Positions 1 to 9,455 of a stretch of 64,000 bases of DNA are shown here, one piece after another. Position 1 is the first letter of the stretch. Every line of letters starts with the position of its first letter. Source of the DNA: CAWBRT01 sp963814745 (GTDB lineage Bacteria > Acidobacteriota > Terriglobia > Terriglobales > Acidobacteriaceae); assembly GCA_963814745.1 (NCBI GenBank), contig CAWFEA010000001.1, forward strand, positions 310,001-374,000, read 5' to 3'. The notes under the pieces were generated by a model, which saw nothing but the letters and a program-made list of their open reading frames with translations, was not told where the DNA came from and ran no database searches. A program made the position numbers and the translations under genes.

Positions 1-43
1 GGCATCGCGGCACATGGAAAGCGAATGCGTTGGTCTCACTACG

Positions 44-1401
44 ATGCCCAAGGTCACGATTGAAAAAATGATTTACGGCGGTGACGGCCTCGGCCGCCTG
101 CCGGCAAGTGCCAGCCCCGCGCCGGCCGGCCGGAACGCGCAGGCCAGCCGCGGCAAGGCCGTGTTTGTGCCATTCGTGCTCGAGGACGAAGCGGTTGATG
201 TTGAAATCCTTGAGCAGCGCACCGGGTTTGCCCGCGGAAATGCGCTTGCATTGCTTGCAGCCTCGCCGCAGCGTGTCGAACCCGGCTGCCCGTATTTTGG
301 CCGCTGCGGCGGCTGCCAGTACCAGCACGCCGGCTACCCGCATCAACTGGCGATGAAGCAGCATATTCTACGCGACACCCTGCGGCGTACCGCCAGGTTG
401 GAATTGGCGGTCGAGTTAAAGGTCCACGCTTCGCCGCCGTGGAATTATCGCAACCGCGCACGCCTGAAGGTAACCACGCAACCGGATTTCGCCGTCGGAT
501 ATTTTGAGCATGGATCGCACCGTCTGCTGCCGATCGAGCACTGCCCCATCAGCTCGCCGCTCGTCAACCGCGCGCTTCAGGCATTGCGCCAGTCGAGCGA
601 GTTTCGACTGCTGGCGGCTGAGACAGAGATCGCCGAGGTCCAGTTCTTTGCCAATCACGACGACAGCGCCCTGCTGCTGGAGGTCTCGGCGAGAAGGGCG
701 ATTGAGCGGGAGGCATTTCGCCCCGCTTGGCAGGCGCTCGAAGCAGCCGTGCCCGAACTCCGGGGGGTGGCGCTGTTCCCATTCCCTGGCGACGACGAAC
801 CGGTTGCGAGCGGCGCTCCGCCGGCTTTGCCCGCGCGGCGCCGGAATTTTTGGGAGAGGGCGAGCTGAAGTACGTCACCTCGGAGGGCTCGTTCCAGGTC
901 GCGGCCGGCGCCTTTTTTCAGACCAACCGGTTCCTGGTGGATGAGCTGTTGAGCATCGTTCTCGGTGATCGCCAGGGCCGGCATGCGCTCGATCTCTACG
1001 CCGGCGTGGGCCTGTTTTCGGCGCCCTTGTCGCGCCGGTTCGAGCGCGTCACGGCGGTGGAAATCGCACCCCTCTCGGTCGCTTCCTTGCGCGCCAACAG
1101 CGGCGGAAAAATAGAGGTGGTTGCCGCCGCCGCCGAGCACTTCTTGCGCACCTTCCATGCCTCCGGGAAGTTGGACTTAATCGTGGTCGATCCCCCGCGC
1201 GCCGGACTGGGAGAACGAACCGCCCGTATGCTGTCCCGGTTAAAGGCCGCGAACTTGATTTACGTCTCTTGCGATCCGGCCACCCTGTCAAGAGACTTGC
1301 GGGTGCTGGTAGAATCAGGCTTTCACATTGCAGAAGCGCACTTGGTGGACCTGTTCCCGCAGACGTTCCACATCGAGACGGTTTTCCGGCTCGCGCGATA
1401 G
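44..1401 (+). pseudogene. TrmA/RumA-type 23S rRNA (uracil-5-)-methyltransferase, frameshifted
   Basis: SAM-dependent m5U RNA methyltransferase read in two frames. The first frame (ATG at 44, start chosen because the TRAM domain begins there; an upstream ATG at 14 is possible) carries the TRAM domain and the iron-sulphur cysteine motif CPYFGRCGGC near 287-316. The second frame, from about 800, carries the SAM motif DLYAGVGLF, DPPRAGLG and the catalytic cysteine in YVSCDPATLSRD. The frame changes somewhere in 760-830, between the linker and the catalytic domain. All catalytic motifs survive, so this is either a very recent inactivation or a sequence error. Family call is secure; whether it methylates 23S rRNA or another RNA is not visible. 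Confidence 0.85.
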
Positions 1402-1453
1402 GCTTCGGGAGAGCGCAGGCCCAGTAGTTTGAATCGGAACGAGGGAGGAAAGC

Positions 1454-1747
1454 ATGTTCGCATTGGCGATTGTTCGTTATCGGCGTCCGCAGGAAGAGGT
1501 AATCAAAAGCCTCGAAGAACACCGAGCCTACCTGCGGGAACTCAAGCAGCAGGGACTGCTGATCGCGGCCGGGGCGATGGACCCGTGGGTGGGCGGCGCT
1601 TTGCTGTTGCGCGTGCCCGACAACGATGTGGCCGGAACCCTGGACCGGGTTCGTGACGGCGACCCCTATTGGCGGAAGGGGCTGGCGCAATATGAACTCA
1701 TACCCTGGAAACCGGTAATAGGAAAAGAAGACCTGGAACGCCTCTGA
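1454..1747 (+). CDS. YciI-like family protein
   Basis: 97-aa soluble protein of the YciI/dimeric alpha-beta barrel fold. It starts MFALAIVRYRRP, followed by a helix rich in E and H (EEHRAYLRELKQQG) and GAMDPWVGG, the usual YciI pattern. A strong ribosome binding site (gaggaaa) precedes ATG 1454. YciI proteins have no firmly assigned general function. It lies 52 bp after the methyltransferase and just before comEC, all on the plus strand. Confidence 0.75.
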   Translation: MFALAIVRYRRPQEEVIKSLEEHRAYLRELKQQGLLIAAGAMDPWVGGALLLRVPDNDVAGTLDRVRDGDPYWRKGLAQYELIPWKPVIGKEDLERL

Positions 1748-1785
1748 CACTTGACGAATCCAACTCGCCGGCAACTCTGGCGCGG

Positions 1786-4437
1786 ATGGAAGCGGCCGAG
1801 CAACCCGGACGCCTGAAAGTTGGTGAACGCGGTCTCGAAATATGTCGTGAGCCGATATTTTGTGCCGTCCTCGCATTCGGGGGCGGCATTTTCGTCTCCG
1901 CCCGGCTCTGGCAACCGCCAATCGTGTGGGTCTCGGGAATCCTCCTCCTGCTGGGCGCAGCGGCGCTTCTGGTCCGGCGGCGTCCACGGATTTCTCTGGC
2001 GACGGTGGCGGCGGCGTTGGTGTTTCTCGGCGCCTTTGCCGCGCAAACCCGCGAGCAGGCGACTGAACCCCTGGCGGGGATCACGCGCTACACCTCGGGC
2101 CAGGAAGTCGAGCTTACCGGCTACCTGGTGCGCGACGGCATCATCCGGCAAGGGAGCTTCGGGCGACAACAGCAATCGATCGACTTGGCGGTCGAGCAGG
2201 TTGCAACCGAAGGCACTCCTGCGAGGCCCACCAACGGATGCGTCCGGCTGTCGCTTTATACCACCAGGCGCGCGCGGCCTGCCGACGCGGACGAAGACCC
2301 GGCTGAGGACGAGGATGGCATCTCGACGGTGCCGCTGCTCTATGGCCAGCGGGTGCGTTTGACAGCAAAGCTGCGGCCGGCCCTGAACTACAAGAACCCC
2401 GGCGCGTGGGACTATAGCGGCTACCTGGCCTCGATTGGCATCTCGGCTCTCGGCTCGGCCAAAGCGGAGAGTGCCGTTTTTCTCCCGGAACGAGCGGGTA
2501 TGCGCCTTTCCGCGTGGCGCTGGTCGGCACGGCGCGGCGTGCTCGAAACGATTCATCGGGTTTGGGCGGCGCCTGAAGCCGGCCTCTTCGATGGCGTGCT
2601 GATCGGCGACCGGCAATTCATCAGCCGCGAGGTACAGCTCGAATTCCAGCGCAGCGGAACCTACCACCTGCTGGTGGTTTCCGGAATGAACATTGCAATT
2701 CTGGCCTTCGCGTTGTTCTGGTTGCTACGGCGAATAGGCGCAGGCCCGGAGGTTGCGACTCTGCTGACGATTGTCATCTCCTGCGGATACGCCGCGCTCA
2801 CCGACTCCGGCGCTCCGGTGATGCGCGCGGTGCTGATGTTTTCCGTTTATCAGGTCACGCGCCTGCTCTACCGCGAGCGGGCGGCACTGAACGCCGTAGG
2901 GATGGCCGCACTGATCTTGCTGGTGTGGAACCCGCGCGAACTATTCGATGCGAGCTTTCAGTTGACGTTCCTGGCCGTGGTATTGATCGGCGGCTTGGCG
3001 GTTCCCATTTTCCAGCGCACCTCGGCTCCGTACCGGCAGGCGCTGCGCGGGCTGCAGGTGGTGGGCATGGACGCGGCTTTGCCGCCGAAGATGGCGCAGT
3101 TTCGCGTCAACTTGCGCCTGATTGCCACTCACTTATCGGCGCTGGCCGGCGAGCGCGCGGCGTTTTGGATGGTGCCGGCGGTGATTGGTTTTGCCATCGC
3201 GGTGTACGAAGTGGTGCTGGTCTCGGCGTTGATGCAGATGGGAATGGCGCTGCCCATGGCAGTGTATTTCCATCGGGTGACGATTACGGCCTTGCCGGCT
3301 AACTGCCTGATTGTGCCGCTCATCGGCGTCCTCATGCCGGCCGCCGTACTGGCTGTGGCCGTGGGCGTGGTTTCGCCGATGCTGGCCCAACCGGCCGCGT
3401 GGGTCGCCTCGTGGGCGCTCAAATTCATCCTCGGTACGGTCAGCATTCTGGGCAGCGGCAGAGTTGCCGACCATCGCATCCCCACCCCGGAGACAACCGT
3501 CGTACTCGCCTGCGCAGCCGCCCTCGGACTGGCGCTGCTGACGGCCCGAAGGCACAGGATTTTAACCCTGGCCGGATTACTCCTGCTGTGCTGGTCGGCG
3601 GTTTGGGTAGGGGTGCGCCCGGCGACGCCGCACCTCAATGCGGGGCAACTGGAGTTGACGGCAATCGATGTCGGCCAAGGCGATTCGCTGCTGATGGTTA
3701 CCCCTGAGGGCAAGACGCTGCTGCTCGACTCCGGGGGACTGCTGGGGAATGGTCACTCCGAATTTGATGTTGGCGAAGACGTCGTTTCGCCTTATCTGTG
3801 GTGGCGCGGGCTCTACCGGTTGGATGCCGTGGCCATCAGTCACGGTCACGCCGATCACATCGGCGGCATGAGCGCCGTGATCCGCAATTTCCATCCGGCG
3901 GAGCTGTGGATGGGGCCGCAGGTCGTCACTGACGAATTTCGATCTCTGATGAAGACCGCCAGCGATAATGGAGTGTCGGTAACGCAATACCACGCGGGGG
4001 AAGCGTTTGACTTCGGAAGCGCTCACGTTTCCGTGCTTTCACCGCCTCAGGATTGGCAACTAACAAATAGAGTTCGCGACGACGACACGATGGTCCTGCG
4101 AGTTGAGGACCGCGGGCGCTCGCTACTGCTGGTCGGCGACGCCGGCAAGAAGATCGAGCGATCGCTGTTGGGCGACACGCTCCGCACCGACATCTTGAAA
4201 GTGGGGCACCACGGCAGCAACACTTCCAGCACCGCGGAATTTCTGGCGGCGGTACAGCCACGCTACGGCGTGATCTCCGCCGGGGTACGGAATCGATTCC
4301 ACCACCCGCGCCCGGACACCTTGCGACGCCTCAGCGATGCCAAGGTCAAGGTCTATCGTACGGACCTGATGGGGGCAACTACGTTCCTGCTGGAACCGGC
4401 GAACATCTCCGTATCGACCTACAACTCAGGCCGATGA
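1786..4437 (+). CDS. comEC: ComEC/Rec2 family DNA-internalization protein
   Basis: 883-aa inner-membrane protein with the full ComEC layout: N-terminal membrane segments and a DUF4131-like OB region (about residues 20-240), the Competence domain with the signature VSGMNIAILAFALFWLL near residues 299-316, further membrane helices to about residue 610, and a C-terminal metallo-beta-lactamase domain with the metal motif SHGHADHIGG near residue 685 and VGHHGSNTS near residue 805. In transformable bacteria ComEC forms the channel that takes single-stranded DNA across the inner membrane. Length is typical. The 3' end overlaps the convergent DUF2007 gene by 12 bp. Confidence 0.93.
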   Translation: MEAAEQPGRLKVGERGLEICREPIFCAVLAFGGGIFVSARLWQPPIVWVSGILLLLGAAALLVRRRPRISLATVAAALVFLGAFAAQTREQATEPLAGITRYTSGQEVELTGYLVRDGIIRQGSFGRQQQSIDLAVEQVATEGTPARPTNGCVRLSLYTTRRARPADADEDPAEDEDGISTVPLLYGQRVRLTAKLRPALNYKNPGAWDYSGYLASIGISALGSAKAESAVFLPERAGMRLSAWRWSARRGVLETIHRVWAAPEAGLFDGVLIGDRQFISREVQLEFQRSGTYHLLVVSGMNIAILAFALFWLLRRIGAGPEVATLLTIVISCGYAALTDSGAPVMRAVLMFSVYQVTRLLYRERAALNAVGMAALILLVWNPRELFDASFQLTFLAVVLIGGLAVPIFQRTSAPYRQALRGLQVVGMDAALPPKMAQFRVNLRLIATHLSALAGERAAFWMVPAVIGFAIAVYEVVLVSALMQMGMALPMAVYFHRVTITALPANCLIVPLIGVLMPAAVLAVAVGVVSPMLAQPAAWVASWALKFILGTVSILGSGRVADHRIPTPETTVVLACAAALGLALLTARRHRILTLAGLLLLCWSAVWVGVRPATPHLNAGQLELTAIDVGQGDSLLMVTPEGKTLLLDSGGLLGNGHSEFDVGEDVVSPYLWWRGLYRLDAVAISHGHADHIGGMSAVIRNFHPAELWMGPQVVTDEFRSLMKTASDNGVSVTQYHAGEAFDFGSAHVSVLSPPQDWQLTNRVRDDDTMVLRVEDRGRSLLLVGDAGKKIERSLLGDTLRTDILKVGHHGSNTSSTAEFLAAVQPRYGVISAGVRNRFHHPRPDTLRRLSDAKVKVYRTDLMGATTFLLEPANISVSTYNSGR

Positions 4438-4695
4438 GCCTTCGGCGAATTCTGAGTCCTCAATCGGGCGGTTGCGGTAGTCGGCAATGATGGTCCGGGC
4501 CTCCTCTGCTTGTTCCGGGGCGACCTGCACGACCACGCCGCCGACACCTGGCAAAAGATCCTGAGGTGAATCGAGCGAGGTCACAACCGCGTCGATGCCG
4601 GCGGACTCAAGTAATCCCTGTACCACCAGCGCCTCGCTTTCGCGCTCGGTGTCGAATACGGTGGTCAGCGTCGAATCATTCGCGTCGAGAGCCAT
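4426..4695 (-). CDS. DUF2007-type small protein
   Basis: 89-aa protein starting MALDANDSTLTTVFDTERE. The pattern of a strand, the helix ESEALVVQGLLESAGIDA and a later VVVQVAPEQAEEA helix matches DUF2007 (putative signal-transducing protein, ferredoxin-like fold). ATG at 4695 is chosen because ggagga lies 5-6 bases upstream; a longer open frame exists but has no such site. Function unknown. Convergent with comEC, with a 12-bp overlap of the two 3' ends. Confidence 0.7.
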   Translation of the reverse strand: MALDANDSTLTTVFDTERESEALVVQGLLESAGIDAVVTSLDSPQDLLPGVGGVVVQVAPEQAEEARTIIADYRNRPIEDSEFAEGSSA

Positions 4696-4946
4696 TGCTC
4701 CTCCAGTTGCTTTGATGCCGCCAGCCCATCCTCGATACATTCCGGAGCTGATAGACCCCCGGCATATGCGCTGGTGCGCTAACAAAGATCGTAGTACTCT
4801 CCGGACACGGATGGTAGAGCCGAGGCCTAAAATTCTGAACTTTAGCGGAAGCGGCTACCGGACCGGCAATTCGAACCGCGCAACGGACGAACTGCTGCGG
4901 TCATCTGACCAACAGCCGAAACCCGTCTTTTGCAGGGGAGAGTTCA

Positions 4947-5225
4947 ATGGGGTTACCGCAACCTGGACACAAGCATCACGACGCCGCCGGACAAGCAGAG
5001 CTGGCGGAGGAGGCACGCAAGATCCGCAGACTGCAAATCATGATGAGCATGGTGACATCGGTGATCAGTCAGGACCCGAACATGACCCTGGAAGAGGCTT
5101 CGGAGATGGCGGCCGAAGCCCGGCGGGCGGCGCTGGCAATGTTTCCCGGCAAGGAACTCGCCTATGATCTGATTTATCGTCCGCGGTTACAGCGGATCAT
5201 GAACGAACGCTTCCGGCTGCAGTAG
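4947..5225 (+). CDS. Small conserved-looking hypothetical protein
   Basis: 92-aa soluble protein with no domain I recognise. The first 20 residues are polar with a His-Asp-rich patch (GHKHHDAAG), then come two amphipathic helices (ELAEEARKIRRLQIMMSMV and EEASEMAAEARRAAL) and a basic C-terminus. The site ggggaga before ATG 4947 supports real translation. It stands alone between divergent DUF2007 and convergent DUF3108 genes. Confidence 0.6.
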   Translation: MGLPQPGHKHHDAAGQAELAEEARKIRRLQIMMSMVTSVISQDPNMTLEEASEMAAEARRAALAMFPGKELAYDLIYRPRLQRIMNERFRLQ

Positions 5226-5253
5226 CTTAAGGCAGCTTCACAGATGCCGTTGC

Positions 5254-6066
5254 TTATTTGGACTCGATGCGCGCGAGACGGATATTCAGAGTACCCCAAA
5301 AGAGCCGTGTCCTTACCTGGATCAGAGTGTGATTGGCGTCGTCCGAATACCAGAGCCACACCTTGCCGCGATTCTTGAGCGCGCCGGCATCAGCCGAAAG
5401 CTGCACCCGCACCGTCCGGAAGGTTCCGGCATCGGTCTTAAGTTCTTCGCGGGCCTCGGTCGTGGCCTGCACGTTCACCGTCTGTCCGCCATCGTTGAGA
5501 GGGAACCTCGAGGTGCTACCCGGTTCCAGCGGCAGCGATGCCAGGTAGTACATGCCCGAGAGCACATCGGTGACACAGCCGGGAATATCCTGCTCGGTGT
5601 GTTTGCTCTGCCCGGTATGCAGGTTGCGCTCGTCGAGAACGGCCTTGCGCCGCACCTGATCGAAACGGATTACGGTATAGCGCTGGTGCCAGCCTTCTTC
5701 GGATTGCTTGGTAAGGCTCAGCGAGCAAAAACTGCGGCCGTCAAAGTAAGATTCGAAGCGGTCCTGAACGCGGTAAAGGAGCGCGGCGACGCCAATGGAA
5801 TCGGCGGAGGCGGCGACATGCTCTTCGGAACCGGCGGTCTCAATCCGCAAGCTGGCCGTACCCGCTTTCCACAGCCTCCACTCGGCGTCGTAGTGCAAAA
5901 CTGTGCTGTGGGGGAATCGGTGACCCTCGGCAACCGGCCGAATCGCGGATGCCGGACCGATGGTGTTCACCGCCGCGCCGGGGTGCCGCGCCTCAGGCGT
6001 GTCGGCGAGCAGCGCGGCCGCCATCAGGAAAATCAGGATCAGGACGTGCTGGCATTTATGTTGCAA
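5254..6066 (-). CDS. DUF3108 domain periplasmic protein
   Basis: 270-aa protein with an N-terminal hydrophobic signal segment (HVLILIFLMAAALLA), then a beta-rich domain beginning LHYDAEWRLWKAGTASLRIE, the DUF3108 opening. DUF3108 proteins are exported and of unknown function. The only suitable start is TTG at 6066, directly abutting the TGA of the upstream gene, which suggests translational coupling. It is the last gene of the LPS core operon, so a role in envelope biogenesis is possible but inferred from position only. Confidence 0.72.
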   Translation of the reverse strand: MQHKCQHVLILIFLMAAALLADTPEARHPGAAVNTIGPASAIRPVAEGHRFPHSTVLHYDAEWRLWKAGTASLRIETAGSEEHVAASADSIGVAALLYRVQDRFESYFDGRSFCSLSLTKQSEEGWHQRYTVIRFDQVRRKAVLDERNLHTGQSKHTEQDIPGCVTDVLSGMYYLASLPLEPGSTSRFPLNDGGQTVNVQATTEAREELKTDAGTFRTVRVQLSADAGALKNRGKVWLWYSDDANHTLIQVRTRLFWGTLNIRLARIESK

Positions 6067-6618
6067 TCAGTGCGAACCCCATATGAGCTTTGCGATCAGG
6101 ACAACGATAACCAGCATCGCTCCTAGAACTGCATTGTACTCGCGGTGCTTAAGGTAAAGCCCCAGTGAAAAGCCTGAACCAGGGCTCGAAATGGTGCTGA
6201 GGCGCGGAAGAAAGCGGGGCACGCGGGAGGCGTAGGCGGCGTATTCCGGAAACTTCGAGCGCAAAAACGCTTCTTCGGCGCGGATCACCGGCACGTAGAC
6301 GGCGGCAAACATCACCAGCACCAGCGCTGCAATCCAGACATTGCGGGCGGCGACGACGAAACCAGCGGCGATGATGATCGACCCGAGATACAAAGGGTTG
6401 CGAGTGTAAGCATAGGGCCCCGTGGTGGTTAGCTCCTCGTCCTTCTTGACGTGGCCGGAAGCCGAAGCGCGCAGGATTACGCCGATGCCGGCCACTGCCG
6501 CCCCGAACGCAATCGAGCCCCAGCTCGGCCGCGCCAGCCAAAGATACACGGCGGCCAGGACGAAGCCGAGAGGCACTCGGGTTCGCCGCGCAGTTTTGCT
6601 CCAGCCGTTTCCGCTCAA
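6067..6618 (-). CDS. Isoprenylcysteine carboxyl methyltransferase (ICMT)-like membrane protein
   Basis: 183-aa integral membrane protein with about four membrane helices and the ICMT/PEMT signature GPYAYTRNPLYLGSI near residues 70-85, followed by AEEAFLRSKFPEYAAYASRVPRFLP, the usual C-terminal SAM-binding pattern. Start TTG at 6618 is chosen because it forms a TTGA overlap with the heptosyltransferase stop and has aggaaa upstream; the long open frame further upstream is the shadow of that gene. The substrate cannot be read from sequence. Confidence 0.75.
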   Translation of the reverse strand: MSGNGWSKTARRTRVPLGFVLAAVYLWLARPSWGSIAFGAAVAGIGVILRASASGHVKKDEELTTTGPYAYTRNPLYLGSIIIAAGFVVAARNVWIAALVLVMFAAVYVPVIRAEEAFLRSKFPEYAAYASRVPRFLPRLSTISSPGSGFSLGLYLKHREYNAVLGAMLVIVVLIAKLIWGSH

Positions 6619-7736
6619 GAGGTTTCCTGTACTGCCGCTCGTTTTTGCTGCTCCAGCAGCGACCGCGCGGCGCGCACCACTTCGGCAGGCGATATCGATT
6701 GCAAAGCCTGGTCCGGACGGGCGGTATGGTGGTAACTCGTCGTACTCTCCCGGCTGCGCAAAACGATGCTGCGAGAGCCTCGCGGGCCATTGCGCTCCGG
6801 ACTGGTTGGTCCGAACAGGCCCACCACCGGCACCCCTAGCGCTGCCGCCAGATGCATGGGCCCGGTATCGCCGCCGATAAAGAGTCCGGCCCGGCGGGTG
6901 AGTTCGATAAGCTGTGAAACCGTGCAGGAAATGGCTTCCGCGGCGCCAGCGCTCGCTTCGGCGACTGCCCGCGCCAGGCGTTCCTCGCCGGGACCGAAAT
7001 TCACCAGCGAGTGAATGCCCCCGTCGGCCAGGCGGCGAGCGACCTCGGCGAACGAAGCCGGCGGCCAGCACTTTGCTCCCCAGCCCGCGCCCGGATTAAG
7101 AATGCAGAAACCAGGCCCGCGCCCGCTCAGCAAGCGCTCGCACCATTCGGTCGAGACGGCATCGCGAGGCAGCCAGGGCGCACGGCCTTCAAGCGGGATG
7201 CCGGCCACGGCGCCCAGCAGGGCAAGATTCTGTTCGGCTACGTGCTTGCCCGAAACCGTTATCCTGTGCCGGTAAAACAGCGAGGCCGGGGCTTCTCTCG
7301 GGCTGCTCTCGCCCCAGCTTTCGCCGGCGCCGCTGAAACGCGCAATCAAGGCCGAACGGAGCCCACCCTGAAGATCGACAACGTGGCCGTAATCGGCGGA
7401 TTTCATCTCCGCGAAGCGGACGCGTATCTCTTTCCAGATCGCCGCCGAAGTGGGATGCGAGCGCAAGGCCCGAATGTTGACGGCGAATAAGTCGTCGACC
7501 AGAGGACGCTGCCGGCTGCGCTCGCCGTGCAAGGCAAACCCTGGAGCGCACAGCAGCTCCGACCATCGCTTCTCAACCACCCAGCCGATTTTGCACTCGG
7601 GCAGCGCGGCTCTGAGGGCGCTCATGGCGGCAATGGCATGAATGAGGTCGCCCATTGCCCCCAAACGCACCGCTAGAATACTGCGCAGCGGATCCCGCCG
7701 GGCGACCGGAAACTGCTGGGACGGGGAAGAGTTCAT
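6615..7736 (-). CDS. Glycosyltransferase family 9 (lipopolysaccharide heptosyltransferase)
   Basis: 373-aa GT9 enzyme, predicted to transfer L-glycero-D-manno-heptose from ADP-heptose to the Kdo-lipid A inner core at the cytoplasmic membrane. Seen: N-terminal VRLGAMGDLIHAIAAM loop (catalytic Asp region), NPGAGWGAKCWPPASFAEVA, and the C-terminal donor-binding signature GGDTGPMHLAAALGVPVVGLFGPTSPERNGP. ATG 7736 is preferred to the GTG one codon upstream. It is 6 bp after rfaE2 and overlaps the next gene, consistent with one operon. WaaC versus WaaF cannot be decided. Confidence 0.88.
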   Translation of the reverse strand: MNSSPSQQFPVARRDPLRSILAVRLGAMGDLIHAIAAMSALRAALPECKIGWVVEKRWSELLCAPGFALHGERSRQRPLVDDLFAVNIRALRSHPTSAAIWKEIRVRFAEMKSADYGHVVDLQGGLRSALIARFSGAGESWGESSPREAPASLFYRHRITVSGKHVAEQNLALLGAVAGIPLEGRAPWLPRDAVSTEWCERLLSGRGPGFCILNPGAGWGAKCWPPASFAEVARRLADGGIHSLVNFGPGEERLARAVAEASAGAAEAISCTVSQLIELTRRAGLFIGGDTGPMHLAAALGVPVVGLFGPTSPERNGPRGSRSIVLRSRESTTSYHHTARPDQALQSISPAEVVRAARSLLEQQKRAAVQETS

Positions 7737-7742
7737 CACTGC

Positions 7743-8321
7743 TTAGCGCTTCTCCTCGACATTGCCAAACTCGCCCGCGGGGTCGCCGATCGACCTTCTT
7801 TCGGTTTCGCCCACGGGCATAGTTCTCGAAGCCGCCGCCGCAATTTTTCGCAGAAGCGTCGAGCTGGAGTGGTCCTTGGGATCGCCCACGATCTCCACCC
7901 GGCCGCCGCAAGCGACCACCTCATCGCGCTCGGGAACGCTATCGACGCTGTAATCGGTGCCTTTGACCTGCACCTCGGGACGCAATTCCCGGATCAAAGC
8001 GCGCACATCAGGTTCGGAGAAGATGACGACCGCATCGACGTCGGCCAGGGCGGCGACGATTTCCGCGCGCTCGTCTTCCGGCATGAGCGGACGCTCCGGG
8101 CCCTTCATGGCGCGCACGCTTGCATCCGAGTTGACGGCGACCACCAGCCGTCCGCCGAGCTGCTTGGCGGCATGCAGATAGCGGATGTGCCCCACATGCA
8201 GCACGTCGAAGCATCCATTGGCCAGGATCACCGGCTCGCCGGCTCGCTTCCAGACTTGCGCCTGTTCGGCTATCGCCCGGCGCGAAAAGACCTTCGAACT
8301 TGGGTGCTGACTAGCGGACAT
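7743..8321 (-). CDS. rfaE2: D-glycero-beta-D-manno-heptose 1-phosphate adenylyltransferase
   Basis: 192-aa nucleotidyltransferase making ADP-heptose from heptose-1-phosphate and ATP. It shows the cytidylyltransferase-family motif ANGCFDVLHVGHIRYLHAAK (residues about 35-53), VVAVNSDASVRAMKGPERP and the DHSSSTLLRKI end (ISSTxI-like). In enterobacteria this is the C-terminal half of HldE; here it is separate from the kinase, with which it overlaps by 11 bp. The C-terminal tail after RKIAA (about 30 residues) is longer than the core enzyme. Confidence 0.92.
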   Translation of the reverse strand: MSASQHPSSKVFSRRAIAEQAQVWKRAGEPVILANGCFDVLHVGHIRYLHAAKQLGGRLVVAVNSDASVRAMKGPERPLMPEDERAEIVAALADVDAVVIFSEPDVRALIRELRPEVQVKGTDYSVDSVPERDEVVACGGRVEIVGDPKDHSSSTLLRKIAAAASRTMPVGETERRSIGDPAGEFGNVEEKR

Positions 8322-9348
8322 GGATCGCTTTGCTGCTCTCTTCCAGGGCTTTGAGCAATTCGGCCTGGGTGACGGTGGCCGTGCCCCGCTTCATGACGAC
8401 GATGCCACCCGCCAGGTTCGCCAGCCGGGCGGCCGACTCGATATCGGCGCCGGCGGCAATCGAGGCGGTAAAAGTCGCAATGACCGTGTCTCCGGCCCCG
8501 GTCACGTCGGTCACTTCCTTAGGGCCGTAGATTGGTATCTCGACCGGCTTTTTCTCACCGTCGAAAGCGACCATGCCTTCACTGCCGCGGGTGATGACCA
8601 GCGACTCCAGCTTCATGCGCTTGATCAATTCGCGTCCGGCGGAGTACAGCTTCCGACTGTCATTACCGCACTTGATATTCAGCGCAGCCTCGACCTCCGG
8701 CTCGTTCGGCGTGGCCGCCGTTGCCCCGCTGTATTCAAGCAGACGATAGCGCGAGTCGAGGGTGACCGGGATGTGGTCGAGCGCGCCCTTGGACCTTATG
8801 AAGGTGAGCAGGCGGGGAGTGGCAGCGCCATAACCGTAATCGGAAATGAGCAGGGCATCGGAGGCTTTGGCGTATTCGCGCACGGAGGAGACCAGATTCA
8901 AAAGCGCCGGATGGGTCTCGTCGAGCGGCTCCGGTTCACGATCGACGCGCACCACCTGCTGCCGTGAAGAGTGCGCCGTTCCCGCCAGAATCCGCGTCTT
9001 AGTCGGCGTCGTGTGACCTTTGAGACGGTCAACGCCGCTCAATGAAACCTTCTTCGCCCGCAACGCCTGAAGCAGCAGTCGCCCCGGCTCATCATCACCG
9101 ACCATGCCCACCGGCAGCACATTCACCTTGAGATCGGCCAGGTTCATGATCGCGTTGGCGCCGCCGCCAGGCACAACCGTGCGCTCCCGATGCTTCAGAA
9201 TAAGCACCGGGGCCTCGCGTGAAACCCGGGAAATTTCGCCGTAGATAAACTCGTCGGCCACCAGGTCGGCGAGCACCGTCACGGCAACGTTTGGGAATGA
9301 CTGCACAATCGAGCGGAGGCGGTCGTATTGAAGATCGTTGGGTTTCAT
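8311..9348 (-). CDS. rfaE1: D-glycero-beta-D-manno-heptose-7-phosphate kinase
   Basis: 345-aa PfkB/ribokinase-family kinase (HldE N-terminal half). Seen: PGGGANAIMNLADL near residue 60, GDDEPGRLLLQALRAKKV, and the C-terminal PfkB signature DVTGAGDTVIATFTAS with the catalytic Asp, near residues 285-300. Phosphorylates heptose-7-phosphate at C1 for ADP-heptose synthesis. Starts the rfaE1-rfaE2-heptosyltransferase run; 107 bp separate it from lpxK upstream, room for a promoter. Confidence 0.92.
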   Translation of the reverse strand: MKPNDLQYDRLRSIVQSFPNVAVTVLADLVADEFIYGEISRVSREAPVLILKHRERTVVPGGGANAIMNLADLKVNVLPVGMVGDDEPGRLLLQALRAKKVSLSGVDRLKGHTTPTKTRILAGTAHSSRQQVVRVDREPEPLDETHPALLNLVSSVREYAKASDALLISDYGYGAATPRLLTFIRSKGALDHIPVTLDSRYRLLEYSGATAATPNEPEVEAALNIKCGNDSRKLYSAGRELIKRMKLESLVITRGSEGMVAFDGEKKPVEIPIYGPKEVTDVTGAGDTVIATFTASIAAGADIESAARLANLAGGIVVMKRGTATVTQAELLKALEESSKAIHVR

Positions 9349-9455
9349 TAATAAGGTCTCAAGTTCAAAATTGTCTCACACCATCCCGTAGGCCGCTCGG
9401 CCGGCGGTTGAACGAAAGGCCAAGCACAAGCAGTCCGACGCCGGTTCGGGGCCGC

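Noticed and set aside
6622..7071. N-terminal extension of the ICMT-like gene
   Set aside because: It is the out-of-frame image of the heptosyltransferase gene; TTG 6618 has the operon overlap and a ribosome binding site.
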